Shown here in pieces: positions 34,595 through 43,425 of a stretch of DNA of 64,000 nucleotides. Within the stretch, counting starts at the first letter, position 1. Every line of letters starts with the position of its first letter. Where the stretch lies: the NCBI GenBank assembly GCA_964620445.1, contig CAZUHB010000023.1, forward strand, positions 26,433 to 90,432, in the 5' to 3' direction. A program made the position numbers and the translations under genes. The notes beneath the pieces were generated by a model that saw only the letters and a program-made list of their open reading frames with translations, was not told the origin of the DNA and did no database searches. Source of the DNA: CAZUHB01 sp964620445 (GTDB lineage Bacteria; Planctomycetota; B15-G4; CAYZWU01).

Positions 34595-35539
34595 CTAGCT
34601 CTCCTCGGGCGGCGCGAACAAGGGAGTGGACAGGTACCGCTCCCCGGTTGACGGGAGCACGGTGAGTACCTTCTTTCCCTTTCCGAGCCGCCTGGCCACA
34701 TCCAGAGCGGCATGGCAATTGGCACCCGACGAGATTCCCGCGAGGATCCCTTCTTCCTTGGCGAGCCGCCTGGCCATGGCGAAAGCATCGTCCGTTGCGA
34801 CGGAAATGACCTCGTCGACCGCCTCCCGGTTGAGCACGGCAGGCACGAATCCGGCGCCGATCCCCTGGATCTTGTGCGGACCCGGTTCGCCGCCCGAAAG
34901 GACCGGGCTGTCTACCGGTTCCACGGCGACGACGTGAAGGTCGGGCCGGATCTCCTTGTAGACTTCGGCCACGCCGGTGATCGTGCCGCCCGTACCCACG
35001 CCGGCCACGAAAGCGTCGAGGCTGTCGCCGAAGGCGTCGTGAATCTCGCGCGCCGTCGTGGCGCGGTGAACGGCCGGATTGGCGGGATTCTCGAACTGCT
35101 GGGGAACGAAGGAGTTCGACCTTTCGGCGGCGAGCTGCTCGGTGCGCTCGAGGGCGCCCTTCATCCCCTTGGCGCCGGGAGTGAGAACGAGCTCGGCGCC
35201 GAAGGCATTGAGCAGGGCGCGCCGTTCCACGCTCATCGTATCGGGCATGACGAGGATCAGCCGGTAGCCGCGCGCCGCGGCCACCATGGCGAGGCCGATA
35301 CCCGTGTTGCCGCTCGTCGGTTCGATGATCACCGTGTTCGGCTTGATGAGGCCCTGCTCCTCGGCGTCTTTCACCATCGACCAGGCGATCCGGTCTTTCA
35401 CGCTGCCCGTGGGGTTGTAGAATTCGAGCTTCATGTAGAGATCGGCCGCGTCCGGGCCGGAGATCTTGTTTGCCTTGACGATCGGCGTGCGGCCGATGAG
35501 ATCGAGTATCGAGTTGACTGGTTTCATTTTATTGTCCAT
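34595..35539 (-). CDS. cysK: Cysteine synthase (O-acetylserine sulfhydrylase)
   Basis: 314 residues. NPTGSVKDRIA carries the PLP lysine (Lys48). EPTSGNTGIGLA binds the substrate carboxylate, and GVGTGGTITG binds the PLP phosphate. It makes cysteine from O-acetylserine and sulfide. The ATG at 35539 overlaps the end of the serine acetyltransferase gene by 11 bases; another ATG four codons on is also possible. The enzyme and its substrate supplier are thus one operon, and the two proteins often form the cysteine synthase complex. Confidence 0.95.
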   Translation of the reverse strand: MDNKMKPVNSILDLIGRTPIVKANKISGPDAADLYMKLEFYNPTGSVKDRIAWSMVKDAEEQGLIKPNTVIIEPTSGNTGIGLAMVAAARGYRLILVMPDTMSVERRALLNAFGAELVLTPGAKGMKGALERTEQLAAERSNSFVPQQFENPANPAVHRATTAREIHDAFGDSLDAFVAGVGTGGTITGVAEVYKEIRPDLHVVAVEPVDSPVLSGGEPGPHKIQGIGAGFVPAVLNREAVDEVISVATDDAFAMARRLAKEEGILAGISSGANCHAALDVARRLGKGKKVLTVLPSTGERYLSTPLFAPPEES

Positions 35540-36509
35540 TCAAAGGGATCGATGATGTTTCCATACCCCTGGCCACAACCTTCGTGTGGGGGGGGACCGA
35601 TTCGGTGAGCCACACATTGCCTCCGATGACGGATCCGTTGCCCACGACCGTATCCCCGCCGAGGATCGTGGCGCCGGCGTAGATGACGCAGTCGTCGCCG
35701 ATCGTGGGATGGCGTTTCGTGTCGCGGATCAGCCGCCCCTCGTCGTCGGTGATGAAGTTGGCTCCCCCCAGGGTGACGCCCTGATAGATGCGCACGTTTC
35801 TGCCGATGACGGTGGTCTCGCCGATCACCACGCCGGTGCCGTGATCGATGAAGAAAGGATGGCCGATCGTGGCTGCCGGGTGGATGTCGCACCCTGTTTG
35901 CGCATGAGCGAACTCGGTCAGCATGCGGGGGATGATCGGCACTCCCTGCGCGTGAAGTTCGTGGGCAAAACGGTAGATGGTGACCACCCGAACCCCCGGG
36001 TAGCTGAAGATGATCTCCTCGAGGCTCTTGGCCGCGGGATCGCCGGCGTAGGCGGCGCCCACATCCTCGGCCAGGATTTTCCGGAGGTGAGGTATCTTTT
36101 CGAGAAAGGCGAGCGTCTGCTCGGACGCGCGCGATCCGCAATCCTGGCAGTCGAACCGCGGTTCGCGGCATTCGTGGGTGAAGCAGTTACGGATCTGGTT
36201 CTGAAGCAGGCTGTAGAGGCGGTTGACCGCATCGCCCAGATAGTACTGCACGTTGGCCTTGTCCACGTTCTGGTTGCCGAAGTAACCGGGCATCATGATC
36301 GTCAGGTAGAACTCGACGATTTTCAGAAGCACATCCTGGGATGGGATCATGGGAAAGCCGACGTGGTCGGCAGAATCCTCCCTGTCGAGGCTGTCCACGA
36401 TGGCGTCCACGACGGCGGGAATCTTGTCGAGAAAGGGATCTTCCTTGATGTCGTGGTGGCCGCGCGCGCACAGAAGAGGCGGCCGCGCTCTTTTCTCCTG
36501 GTTTCCCAT
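35529..36509 (-). CDS. epsC: Serine O-acetyltransferase, EpsC type
   Basis: 326 residues from ATG 36509, which has GGAG ten bases before it. The C-terminal half is the left-handed beta helix with hexapeptide repeats: GCDIHPAATIGHPFFIDHG, then VVIGETTVIGRNVRIYQGVT and VIYAGATILGGDTVVG. The His of IDHGTG is catalytic. The N-terminal half is longer than in classic CysE and includes a Cys-rich stretch (CREPRFDCQDCG), as in the EpsC group. It converts serine and acetyl-CoA to O-acetylserine, the substrate of the overlapping cysK. Confidence 0.93.
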   Translation of the reverse strand: MGNQEKRARPPLLCARGHHDIKEDPFLDKIPAVVDAIVDSLDREDSADHVGFPMIPSQDVLLKIVEFYLTIMMPGYFGNQNVDKANVQYYLGDAVNRLYSLLQNQIRNCFTHECREPRFDCQDCGSRASEQTLAFLEKIPHLRKILAEDVGAAYAGDPAAKSLEEIIFSYPGVRVVTIYRFAHELHAQGVPIIPRMLTEFAHAQTGCDIHPAATIGHPFFIDHGTGVVIGETTVIGRNVRIYQGVTLGGANFITDDEGRLIRDTKRHPTIGDDCVIYAGATILGGDTVVGNGSVIGGNVWLTESVPPHTKVVARGMETSSIPLNGQ

Positions 36510-36660
36510 CTCTTGATTTCTCCATGAAAAGACCATCATTCGTACCCATGGCCCCGCCACCCATACATAGCATCACCGCTAGAGAAAACAAGCTCTCCCT
36601 CCGGTCTCGACCTGTTCGGCCGCCCTTCGCCCGAATGGAGAGGAGCCGCATCCACGGGCC

Positions 36661-36698
36661 CAAAAAACACCCGACTCCCCTCGTGGGGAGTCGGGTGT
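36661..36698 (-). terminator. Strong terminator downstream of selenoprotein gene A
   Basis: A 14-bp perfect stem (36667-36680 with 36685-36698, ACACCCGACTCCCC) and a 4-base loop. On the minus strand it runs into six T residues, so it most likely ends the tandem selenoprotein transcript. Confidence 0.85.
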
Positions 36699-36742
36699 TG
36701 TTCTTTGAAAATGCCTTGGCCGTACGAAAACCCCTGTTTGAA

Positions 36743-37684
36743 CTAGGGGATGAAATTGAGCTTGACCGGATTGGTCGCGTAGGTGATCGGTCTGTAGCCC
36801 GCACCGGTGAGGCCGAGTCCGCAGAAGGTCACTGTTCTACCGCCCCATCCGTTGAGGAACATGGTCGTGTGAAAGGTTGCCGTTGCCTGTCCCGACGCAT
36901 CCAGGAATCCATAGGTGTTGTTGAACAGGGTCGTGTTCTTGTTGGTCAGGGAATACTGGAAGATGTTGTCGTAGGCGAGATGGATCAGAACCCCGTCGAG
37001 GGTGAAGCTCGGCACGGGTGAGTTGGCTGCCAGGATGATGTAGGGTTCGTTCGCGTATGCAGGACCCATATCGATGACCAGCGTGTTCCAGTCGAAGTTC
37101 TTCACCTTGTTGTTGCGGGGATCGATGGTCAGCGTGGGCGAAACCGGGTCGAGGGAGATGTTGTCGATGTAGTTCCACACATCGGTCTGGACCAGGTTCC
37201 GGTAGCAGTAAATATCGATTTCGTACATTCCCGTGGAAGCGGGCGTGTACGATGCAGTCAGGACAATCCTGTCGGTCGTCTCAGGCATGGAGCCGTGGTT
37301 ATAATTTTTGATCAACGCCCCGTTGATCTTGACGTCGAATCGACCGCCGTCATTGGTTCCGCCTCAGCACGAGCACCTGAAGGCAATATTGGCGCTGAAC
37401 TCATAGGTGAGCCCGCCGATCAGGTAGACGTCCTGCTTGATGCCTCCGTTTCCTCTGTTGCTTCCCGGCCTCCACTTGTTGCACCACGACACTTGGCCGG
37501 TGGGTTCGGAGGCCTTCAAGACTTCCTGTCCGTTGTTGTTGCCGTACAGGACCCACTCGTTGAGCTCGGTCTGCTCGAAGTCGCCGTTACCGACCATCGA
37601 TGCCGAGACCGCCGCAGAGAGGTTACCCGACGCCAGAACAAGGAGCAGGGCGCACAAGCCTGCTCCGATGAAAACCTTTTTCAT
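36743..37684 (-). CDS. Predicted secreted selenoprotein A (in-frame UGA, CxCU motif)
   Basis: Read through one UGA at 37366-37364 the gene encodes 313 residues; AAAGGAG precedes ATG 37684. A signal peptide (VFIGAGLCALLLVLASG) is followed by a jelly-roll, carbohydrate-binding-like domain (~30-160: NGDFEQTELNEW, SWCNKWRPG, IKQDVYLIGGLTYEF). UGA is codon 107, in C-S-C-U-G-G-T-N-D-G-G (Cys104, Cys106). The C-terminal ~150 residues (LVIDMGPAYANEPYIILAA ... TYATNPVKLNFIP) form a secreted-protein domain common in Planctomycetota-like bacteria. Paralog B, next door, has the same length and the UGA at the aligned site. Selenocysteine insertion is the best explanation; a redox role for CxCU is inferred. 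Function unknown. Confidence 0.75.
37310..37366 (-). promoter_or_regulatory. UGA codon and candidate bacterial SECIS hairpins, gene A
   Basis: UGA at 37366-37364. On the mRNA, a 5-bp stem UGACG/CGUCA (37352-37330) begins 12 nt after UGA and closes a 13-nt loop that starts with G. A second stem GAUCAACG/CGUUGAUC (8 bp, loop GGG) lies at 37328-37310. Both are also present in gene B. Confidence 0.55.
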
Positions 37685-37716
37685 GAGTCGCTCCTTTCAG
37701 ATGAACGCAAGGCCAG

Positions 37717-37754
37717 GTGCCCCGCGTGCCGGCGCCTGCCGGGCCGCGGGGCAC
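37717..37754. other. Strong intercistronic hairpin between the two selenoprotein genes
   Basis: GTGCCCCGCG (37717-37726) pairs perfectly with CGCGGGGCAC (37745-37754). There is no T-run, so it may stabilise or partially attenuate the mRNA between genes B and A. A related GTGCCCC/GGGGCAC hairpin is at 43318-43344. Confidence 0.6.
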
Positions 37755-37762
37755 TCGGGAGT

Positions 37763-38704
37763 CTAGGGAATCATATTCATCAGAACGGGGTTGGACGCCC
37801 AGGTCACGGGCCTCACTCCGCCGCTCGAAAGACCGAGTCCGCAGAAAGCATAGTTGTTGCCCATCAGATGTGTTGTCGGGGCAAACGTGTTGAACGTGGC
37901 CGTGGCTCTGCCCGACCCATCGAGCACTCCATAGGTGTTGGAGAACATGGCGGTGTTCATGTTGTCCAGCGAGTACTGAAAGATGCTGTCATAGGCGAGG
38001 TGGATCAGAACCCCGTCGAGCCAGAAGCTGGGAGCGGGGCTCGAACTCGCCAGGATGATGTAGTTTTCGCCCGCGTGGCCGGGGCCCAGGTCGAGGGTCA
38101 AGGTGACACTCCCCGCGTCGGCGGTGCTCAGGTTGCCCGGATCGATGGTGAGGTCCGGGTTGGCCGGCACCAGCAGGATGTCATCGATGTAGTTGAGGAG
38201 GGCCGTTCGCGGTGAATTGCGATAGTTGTAGATCTTGAGTTCGTGGAGGCCCGTCGAGGAAGGAGTATAGGTGCCGCTCATATGCCTCCGCGTGAGGCTC
38301 GTGCTGTCTGGAACGTAACCGGCTATGTCTTGTGCGATCAACACCCCGTTGATCATGACGTCGAAGTTACCGCCGTCATTCGTGCCGCCTCAGCACGTGC
38401 ACTTGTAGGCCACGTCCGCGTCGAACTGATAGGTGACGCCGGCGATCAGGTACACGTCCTGCAGGAAGCCGCCGTTGCACCCGTCGGTACCGGGCTTTCT
38501 GCGCCAGCACCAGGAGGGACTGCCATTTCCATTCACGTCGGTCTGGACAACAGCCTGAACGGCGTTGTCGCCGAAGAGATCCCAGGGGCCAAGCGACTCG
38601 AGCTCGAGATCCCCGTTGGGGACAGCGGTCTGGGCCATGGCCTCCGGCTGTGGGGCCACAAAGAACAGGAGACAGAGTCCTGCTCCCGCGAGAAGTATTT
38701 TCAT
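37763..38704 (-). CDS. Predicted secreted selenoprotein B (in-frame UGA, CxCU motif)
   Basis: Read through UGA at 38392-38390 it encodes 313 residues, exactly the length of paralog A. ATG 38704 has AGGAG seven bases upstream. Signal peptide: MKILLAGAGLCLLFFVAP. The N-terminal jelly-roll-like domain has SWCWRRKPG, FLQDVYLIAGVTYQF and then K-C-T-C-U-G-G-T-N-D-G-G with Cys102, Cys104 and Sec105. The C-terminal domain (LTLDLGPGHAGENYIILAS ... TWASNPVLMNMIP) aligns with A to the last residues. No start codon with a ribosome site follows the UGA, so the downstream half is not a separate gene. B is promoter-proximal and A follows 78 bases later, likely one operon. Confidence 0.75.
38336..38392 (-). 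promoter_or_regulatory. UGA codon and candidate bacterial SECIS hairpins, gene B
   Basis: UGA at 38392-38390. UGACG/CGUCA stem (38378-38356) again begins 12 nt after UGA with a 13-nt loop starting with G. The second stem GAUCAAC/GUUGAUC (38354-38336) extends by a G-U pair where gene A has G-C, so pairing is kept although the encoded residue changes from Ala to Val. Confidence 0.55.
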
Positions 38705-38951
38705 CGCCATTCTCCTTTCTGAAACGGACCTAATTCTGAAGTGCGGCTTCAATAGATATAGATCAATATCATAACCGAAGACCTCAAGATATAAAAATTA
38801 ATTCCTGCTAAACCAGCGGTAAATGGAAAATTGGGAGCCGTTATTTCTGTTGGATTGTCCATCCTGGGCGGACACAATGCTTTTTTTCGAAACGGCCGGA
38901 CCATGGCTGCTATCAGAATACGACATCAATTTGACGGAGAGAGCTTCTTCG

Positions 38952-40142
38952 ATGACTTCGAAAGACAAGAATGCCGGCAAAACTCAACCGCGCGACTATA
39001 GCGCCGAACTCCAGCAATACGCCAGGAGCCTGGAGAAGCTGTTCACCGACATGACACTCGAATTGAGGGAGTCGGAGCGCCTTTACCGATCGATCGTTCA
39101 GGATGCGGCCGACGCGATCGTGACTCTCGACGAGGATTGCCGCGTCGTCTCCTGGAACGCGGCGGCGTCCGACATTTTCGGTTACAGCCTCGAGGAGGCG
39201 GCGGGCAGGAACATCGACGATCTCATCGCCAACAAGGACACCGTGGCCGACGAGGCGCGCGCGTTCACTCTCCAGGCGTACAGCGGCGGCAAGATCCATT
39301 CCCGTGAGACCGTGCGATATTCCAAGGACGGCCGGCCGAAGCGGGTGCTGATCAGCGCCACGCCGATCATGGACGACGAGGGACTCGTCTACCTCATCTC
39401 GCTCATCTACAAGGACATCACCACTCTCTACGAGGCCCACCTCCGGTTGATCCAGTCGGAGAAGCAGGCCACGCTCGGCATCATCGCCGGCAGCATCGGC
39501 CACGAGTTGAACAATGTCGTCGGCGGCCTGCTTCTCACCGCGCGGGAGCTGATCAAGAATCCCGACGACCCTGTGCGTACGAGGGAGAAGGCCAATCTCT
39601 TCGTGGGCCATGTGGAGAAGATCATGCTTCACGGACGGAACCTCCTCACCCTGAGCCAGCCCACCAAACCCAGACTGGGAACGGTCGATCTCGCGCGTCT
39701 CCTCGAGGAGACGACGGAGACGCTGATCGTGAGCGGGGTGCTCAAGAGATTCACGATCGAGACCGACTACGGCCGGGAGATTCCCCCCGTGCACGGCGAC
39801 TCGAACCTCCTCGAGCAGGTGGTGCGCAACCTCGAGATCAACGCGTCGCACGCCATGGATCCCGGCGGCACTCTTACCGTGGGCTGCCGCCTGTCCGAGC
39901 GGGAAGGATTCGTGGAGATGTTCATCAGCGACACCGGACCGGGCATCGATCCCGCGGTCCGCGAGAAGATTTTCGAGCCATTCTTCACCACGAAGGCCGA
40001 GGGGAAGGGAACGGGCCTCGGCTTGCCGATCGTCAAGCAGATCGTGGAGCAGCACATGGGTTTTCTCGAGCTTTCCACGGAGCCCGGCAAGGGGACGACC
40101 GTGGTGGTCGGCCTGCCCATGAACAGCAGGGAAGAGGGATAA
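38952..40142 (+). CDS. PAS-domain sensor histidine kinase
   Basis: 396 residues from ATG 38952 (GGAGAG upstream). A coiled-coil start (AELQQYARSLEKLFTDM) leads to a PAS domain at ~45-155 (YRSIVQDAADAIVTLDEDC ... YSLEEAAGRN). The dimerisation helix has the phospho-acceptor in GSIGHELNNVVGG. The ATPase has the N box (NLEINASHAM), DTGPGIDP and TGLGLPIVKQI. No membrane helix is present, so it senses a cytoplasmic signal. No response regulator adjoins. The 3-base gap to the next gene suggests co-translation with the metallopeptidase lipoprotein. Confidence 0.92.
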   Translation: MTSKDKNAGKTQPRDYSAELQQYARSLEKLFTDMTLELRESERLYRSIVQDAADAIVTLDEDCRVVSWNAAASDIFGYSLEEAAGRNIDDLIANKDTVADEARAFTLQAYSGGKIHSRETVRYSKDGRPKRVLISATPIMDDEGLVYLISLIYKDITTLYEAHLRLIQSEKQATLGIIAGSIGHELNNVVGGLLLTARELIKNPDDPVRTREKANLFVGHVEKIMLHGRNLLTLSQPTKPRLGTVDLARLLEETTETLIVSGVLKRFTIETDYGREIPPVHGDSNLLEQVVRNLEINASHAMDPGGTLTVGCRLSEREGFVEMFISDTGPGIDPAVREKIFEPFFTTKAEGKGTGLGLPIVKQIVEQHMGFLELSTEPGKGTTVVVGLPMNSREEG

Positions 40143-40145
40143 TCG

Positions 40146-41300
40146 ATGACATGTCATTCAAGGCCTCGGGTAGGCGTTTTTGCTGCTCTTGGAATCGCCG
40201 TTCTGCTTCTCGCCTCGTGCGCCGGACCGGACTATGTTCCAGGCAGCCACCTGCCCTACATGGTCCACACCGGCGGTTCGTGGGAAGAGGTGAAGTCGCT
40301 CTCCGACAAGGTGGGCCGCACCTTCGATCTCTACGAGGAGCTCTTCCAGGTGGATGAGGAAGCTCTGCCCCAGCTGCTCGTGCTCGTCAGGCTCGGCGCG
40401 GGCGAGAACCTCGGAGAGTCGGACGAATGGCCCGCCATCTACCGGACCGGACCGGCCCGGATCATTTTCTACGAGCCGCCCGATGACGCGCTTCTGATGC
40501 ACGAGGTCGCTCATCATTTCATACCGTCCCGCCTGGGGCCCTCCGTTCCGCCCTGCGTCAACGAGGGGGTGGCCACATGGCTGGGGTGGTCGGCCGTGGG
40601 CGAAGGAGGACTGATTCTGGGCGAGATCTCCGTCGAGCACAGCCGCGTGGCGCAGCGTGCGGCCAGGGAGGGACGGCTCATTGCGCTGCGCGATCTCTTC
40701 GCGATCGAGGGGCCCGAGTTCTACGAGGGGTACAGGAAGCGGCTTCACTACTCGCAGGCCTGGGCGTTCGTGCATTTCTTTTTCACGGCCTACCTCTCCG
40801 AGGACCTCCCTTTCCATCGCAAACTCGATCGTCTTGGCGGATTGACTCCCGCCCAGCTCGATGCCCTCGACCCGGCGTTCGGCGATTACTGCCGCACTTT
40901 TCCGATCCTCGAGACCTTGCTCGACGGATTGCGATCGGACGACGATGTGCGCTGCCAGTCAGCGGCGTTCCGGCTCGGGCTCTTCCAGTCCGCGGAACCG
41001 GTCGACCGCATGCTCCACATCGCTCTCGATTCTTCCCGCGAGCCGGAGGTGAGGCGGGTGGCGCTCCTGGCCGTGGGAATCGTTTTTCTGGGTCCCGAGG
41101 GAAACGCGGTGCGCGAGCGGTTCGTGGCCGCGCTCGGCGCCCTCGGACACGACCCGGCGGAGATGATCCGGACCATTGCGCAGGAGCTTTCAGACGCGGT
41201 CGAGCAGGGCGACGCGTCGTTGATCCAGACACGCTTCGGCGCGGTGGGCTGCAACACCGCTTTCTATCCGGCTGGAAAGTTCAAGGTTTCAGGCGGGTAG
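40146..41300 (+). CDS. Gluzincin metallopeptidase lipoprotein (peptidase-MA-like)
   Basis: 384 residues. The signal ends VLLLASC (lipobox). The zinc site is LLMHEVAHHFIP (H-E-x-x-H), with the third ligand in CVNEGVATWLGW about 24 residues on, a gluzincin pattern as in DUF1570/peptidase-MA families. A helical tail with HEAT-like repeats (VRRVALLAVGIVFLG) follows. It probably cleaves peptides outside the cytoplasm. It begins three bases after the histidine kinase gene, so both are in one operon and the kinase may control envelope proteolysis (inference). Confidence 0.83.
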   Translation: MTCHSRPRVGVFAALGIAVLLLASCAGPDYVPGSHLPYMVHTGGSWEEVKSLSDKVGRTFDLYEELFQVDEEALPQLLVLVRLGAGENLGESDEWPAIYRTGPARIIFYEPPDDALLMHEVAHHFIPSRLGPSVPPCVNEGVATWLGWSAVGEGGLILGEISVEHSRVAQRAAREGRLIALRDLFAIEGPEFYEGYRKRLHYSQAWAFVHFFFTAYLSEDLPFHRKLDRLGGLTPAQLDALDPAFGDYCRTFPILETLLDGLRSDDDVRCQSAAFRLGLFQSAEPVDRMLHIALDSSREPEVRRVALLAVGIVFLGPEGNAVRERFVAALGALGHDPAEMIRTIAQELSDAVEQGDASLIQTRFGAVGCNTAFYPAGKFKVSGG

Positions 41301-41326
41301 GACTCCCCCGAATTCGCGCGACCCGC

Positions 41327-43273
41327 TCAAAGTTCGACCGTCACCGTGGTGCGATCCCTGAGTTCCACCTCGGTCGTGCGGAGGATGAGGCTCTGCTCCT
41401 CGAATCTCTGGGTCCTGTAGCTCTCCACGACGATGGTCGCCTTGCCCGCGGGGAGATACTCGAAGACGAAATTGCCGCTCTTGCGGAGCCGCGAGTCGTC
41501 GAGCCTGAAATTTTCACCTCTGATCGAGATCCGGGGAAAGTAAGCCGATTCCTTCAGATTGACTCTGCCCTCCAGGCGGCATGAACCGGGCGCCCGAAAG
41601 GTCAGAGTTTCCTGCGAGTCCCCGGGCGAGATGGTGACGGGCTGGTGGATGCTCGGGCCCGACGGAAAGGTGACGCTCACGTTCCACCGGCCGGTGAACA
41701 GGTTTTTGAGTGTGAAGTGTCCGTTCGCGTTCGACAGGGCCCGATAGCGTTTTCGGTCGAAACCGAAGAGGGGACGGGCCTCGACGATGACGCCCTTGAC
41801 CGGGGTGCCCCCGGTATCGACCACCATGCCGCTCAGTTCGGTTCGGCCCGAGTAATGCAGCCAGATGGTGATCGGTACCTGGCGGATGAGGTCGCCGATC
41901 AGTGTGTTCATCGTTTGAGATCCCTGCTGGATGCGAAAGACCTCCTCCTCGCCGCCCCTCGGCCGGATGTGGAGTCCGGTGCGCTGGAGCAGGGTGCCGA
42001 TCTCGGTGGGGAGAAAGGGTCTTTCGATGCTGAAACGGCCGGCGCCGTCGGTGACCACGTCGTCGAAATCGATCACGTCCTTGAGGAGATTCCCCTGCCG
42101 GCCGCCCGTGGAGATCGTGACATCGGGAACCGGCTCCATCGTGTCCGCGCGGAGAACGATCCCTTTGAGCTGGATCGGACGCAGGCGGCAGACGATCTGG
42201 AAATCATCGACGATCTTCGCCGTTTCGATGCGAACCGGTTCGCTGAAGAGAGGCAGGAACTCGCTCTTGCCGCCCGCCAGCCAGTTCTGGATGACCCCTT
42301 CCAGGATGTAATCCCCCCCGAGCAGGTCCTTGAAGGCGAACTCTCCCTTGTGGTTGGAGATCGTCTCGTAAAAGCTGATCGCCCCCGGCCCTGCCGGCTT
42401 GGCCCCCGCGGGAATGAGCCGTAGGTTCCACCGGTTCAGGGGACGGCCGTCCTGATCGACCACGGTGCCCGAGAGGCGCGACGCGCCCCTGAGCTGCCTG
42501 AGCTTGATGACGCGCGATTTTTTACGATCGCGAATCTGCTTGTCCGAGTAGGGCTTGAAAAGGGTCGTGAAAAAACCGTTCTTCGACACGGTCACCGCCA
42601 GATCGGGATCGGGCACGATCGGCCGCTTGGAACGGAAGATCCCCCGGTCGTCGGTCATACCCCGGCTGATCAGGGTCGATGCGCTGATCATGGCGCCCGC
42701 GATCGGGTGGTTCGATTTGGCGCTCAAAACCTTGAGCTCGAAGGGAGCCGGCTCCGCCACGTAGAGGGTATTCTTGTAGCCTATGTTGGGTTCCACGCTG
42801 AGGGACAGGAAACCTTCCCTGAAATCGGCCGTCGATGCCTCGAACCGGTAGTTCCCGGGGAGGAGCTGCCCGAAGGTGAACTCGCCGGGCCGTCCGGTGG
42901 GCGTCGGCGCGGTCGCGATCGGGATGCCGTCGAGGAACAGGCGGAACGTGACCTGATCGGTGGACACCGCCTTGAGCGCGGGCAGGCCGAGAACACGAAC
43001 AGCCACCTCCACCGGACGCCATTCCCAGGTGTTCTTCGGCTTGATGTCCTCCAGGACGACATCTTCCGTTTTCGGCCTGGATACCTGCTTCTTGTCCGGT
43101 TTGCCGTTGATCGACGCCACGACCGGTCGGTCGGGTTTGTCCTTCTCGCCCATGCGGCCGATCGGCTCCAGATCGAGATCGTCCGAATTGGATCCGCTGA
43201 AAAGAACGACAACGACGGAGCCCACGACGACCAGGGCGAGAAGCACCAGAATGATTGCTACCGCTTTCGACAT
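41327..43273 (-). CDS. Membrane-anchored surface protein with repeated carboxypeptidase-regulatory-like beta domains
   Basis: 648 residues. An N-terminal helix (VAIILVLLALVVVGSVVVVLF) anchors it; the rest is outside. At least four beta-sandwich units of the carboxypeptidase-D regulatory/CNA-B type can be seen, marked by SGTVVDQDGRPLNRWNLRL, SGMVVDTGGTPVKGVIVEA and G-x-F-x-x-x-x-L-x-x-G-x-Y patterns (FTFGQLLPGNYRFEA, FAFKDLLGGDYILEG, FTLKNLFTGRWNVSV). Such proteins are structural or adhesive and have no catalytic residues. It is a single gene, separated from serC by a 152-base region with a hairpin. Confidence 0.8.
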   Translation of the reverse strand: MSKAVAIILVLLALVVVGSVVVVLFSGSNSDDLDLEPIGRMGEKDKPDRPVVASINGKPDKKQVSRPKTEDVVLEDIKPKNTWEWRPVEVAVRVLGLPALKAVSTDQVTFRLFLDGIPIATAPTPTGRPGEFTFGQLLPGNYRFEASTADFREGFLSLSVEPNIGYKNTLYVAEPAPFELKVLSAKSNHPIAGAMISASTLISRGMTDDRGIFRSKRPIVPDPDLAVTVSKNGFFTTLFKPYSDKQIRDRKKSRVIKLRQLRGASRLSGTVVDQDGRPLNRWNLRLIPAGAKPAGPGAISFYETISNHKGEFAFKDLLGGDYILEGVIQNWLAGGKSEFLPLFSEPVRIETAKIVDDFQIVCRLRPIQLKGIVLRADTMEPVPDVTISTGGRQGNLLKDVIDFDDVVTDGAGRFSIERPFLPTEIGTLLQRTGLHIRPRGGEEEVFRIQQGSQTMNTLIGDLIRQVPITIWLHYSGRTELSGMVVDTGGTPVKGVIVEARPLFGFDRKRYRALSNANGHFTLKNLFTGRWNVSVTFPSGPSIHQPVTISPGDSQETLTFRAPGSCRLEGRVNLKESAYFPRISIRGENFRLDDSRLRKSGNFVFEYLPAGKATIVVESYRTQRFEEQSLILRTTEVELRDRTTVTVEL

Positions 43274-43317
43274 CGGTCGGGCCCCCGCAACCGGTTTTCC
43301 ATCAGCCGGATAATGAC

Positions 43318-43344
43318 GTGCCCCAGGAAACCATCCCGGGGCAC
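43318..43344. other. Intergenic GTGCCCC/GGGGCAC hairpin
   Basis: GTGCCCC (43318-43324) and GGGGCAC (43338-43344) form a 7-bp stem with a 13-base loop downstream of serC. No T-run follows. It shares its core with the hairpin at 37717-37754. Confidence 0.45.
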
Positions 43345-43425
43345 GCCCAGTCCACTAACTATATTTCGATCGAGAGACGGATCAACTTTAATTTGACCGT
43401 CGGTCGACGCGGTCTATTCCGGTTC

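Noticed and set aside
36743..37315. Treating the part of selenoprotein A after the UGA as a separate gene starting with TTG at 37315
   Set aside because: No ribosome site precedes it, the start would fall inside a conserved domain, and paralog B shows the same continuous homology across its UGA.
37763..38704. The in-frame UGA codons as signs of UGA=Trp or UGA=Gly recoding
   Set aside because: Many intact genes in the window end in UGA (lptF, metG, htrA), and Trp is encoded by UGG throughout.
36743..38704. The pair as two ordinary pseudogenes
   Set aside because: Each has only one interruption, at the same aligned site in both, with good ribosome sites, signal peptides and intact frames on either side. 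Independent decay to this pattern is unlikely, though an ancestral nonsense mutation before duplication cannot be fully excluded.
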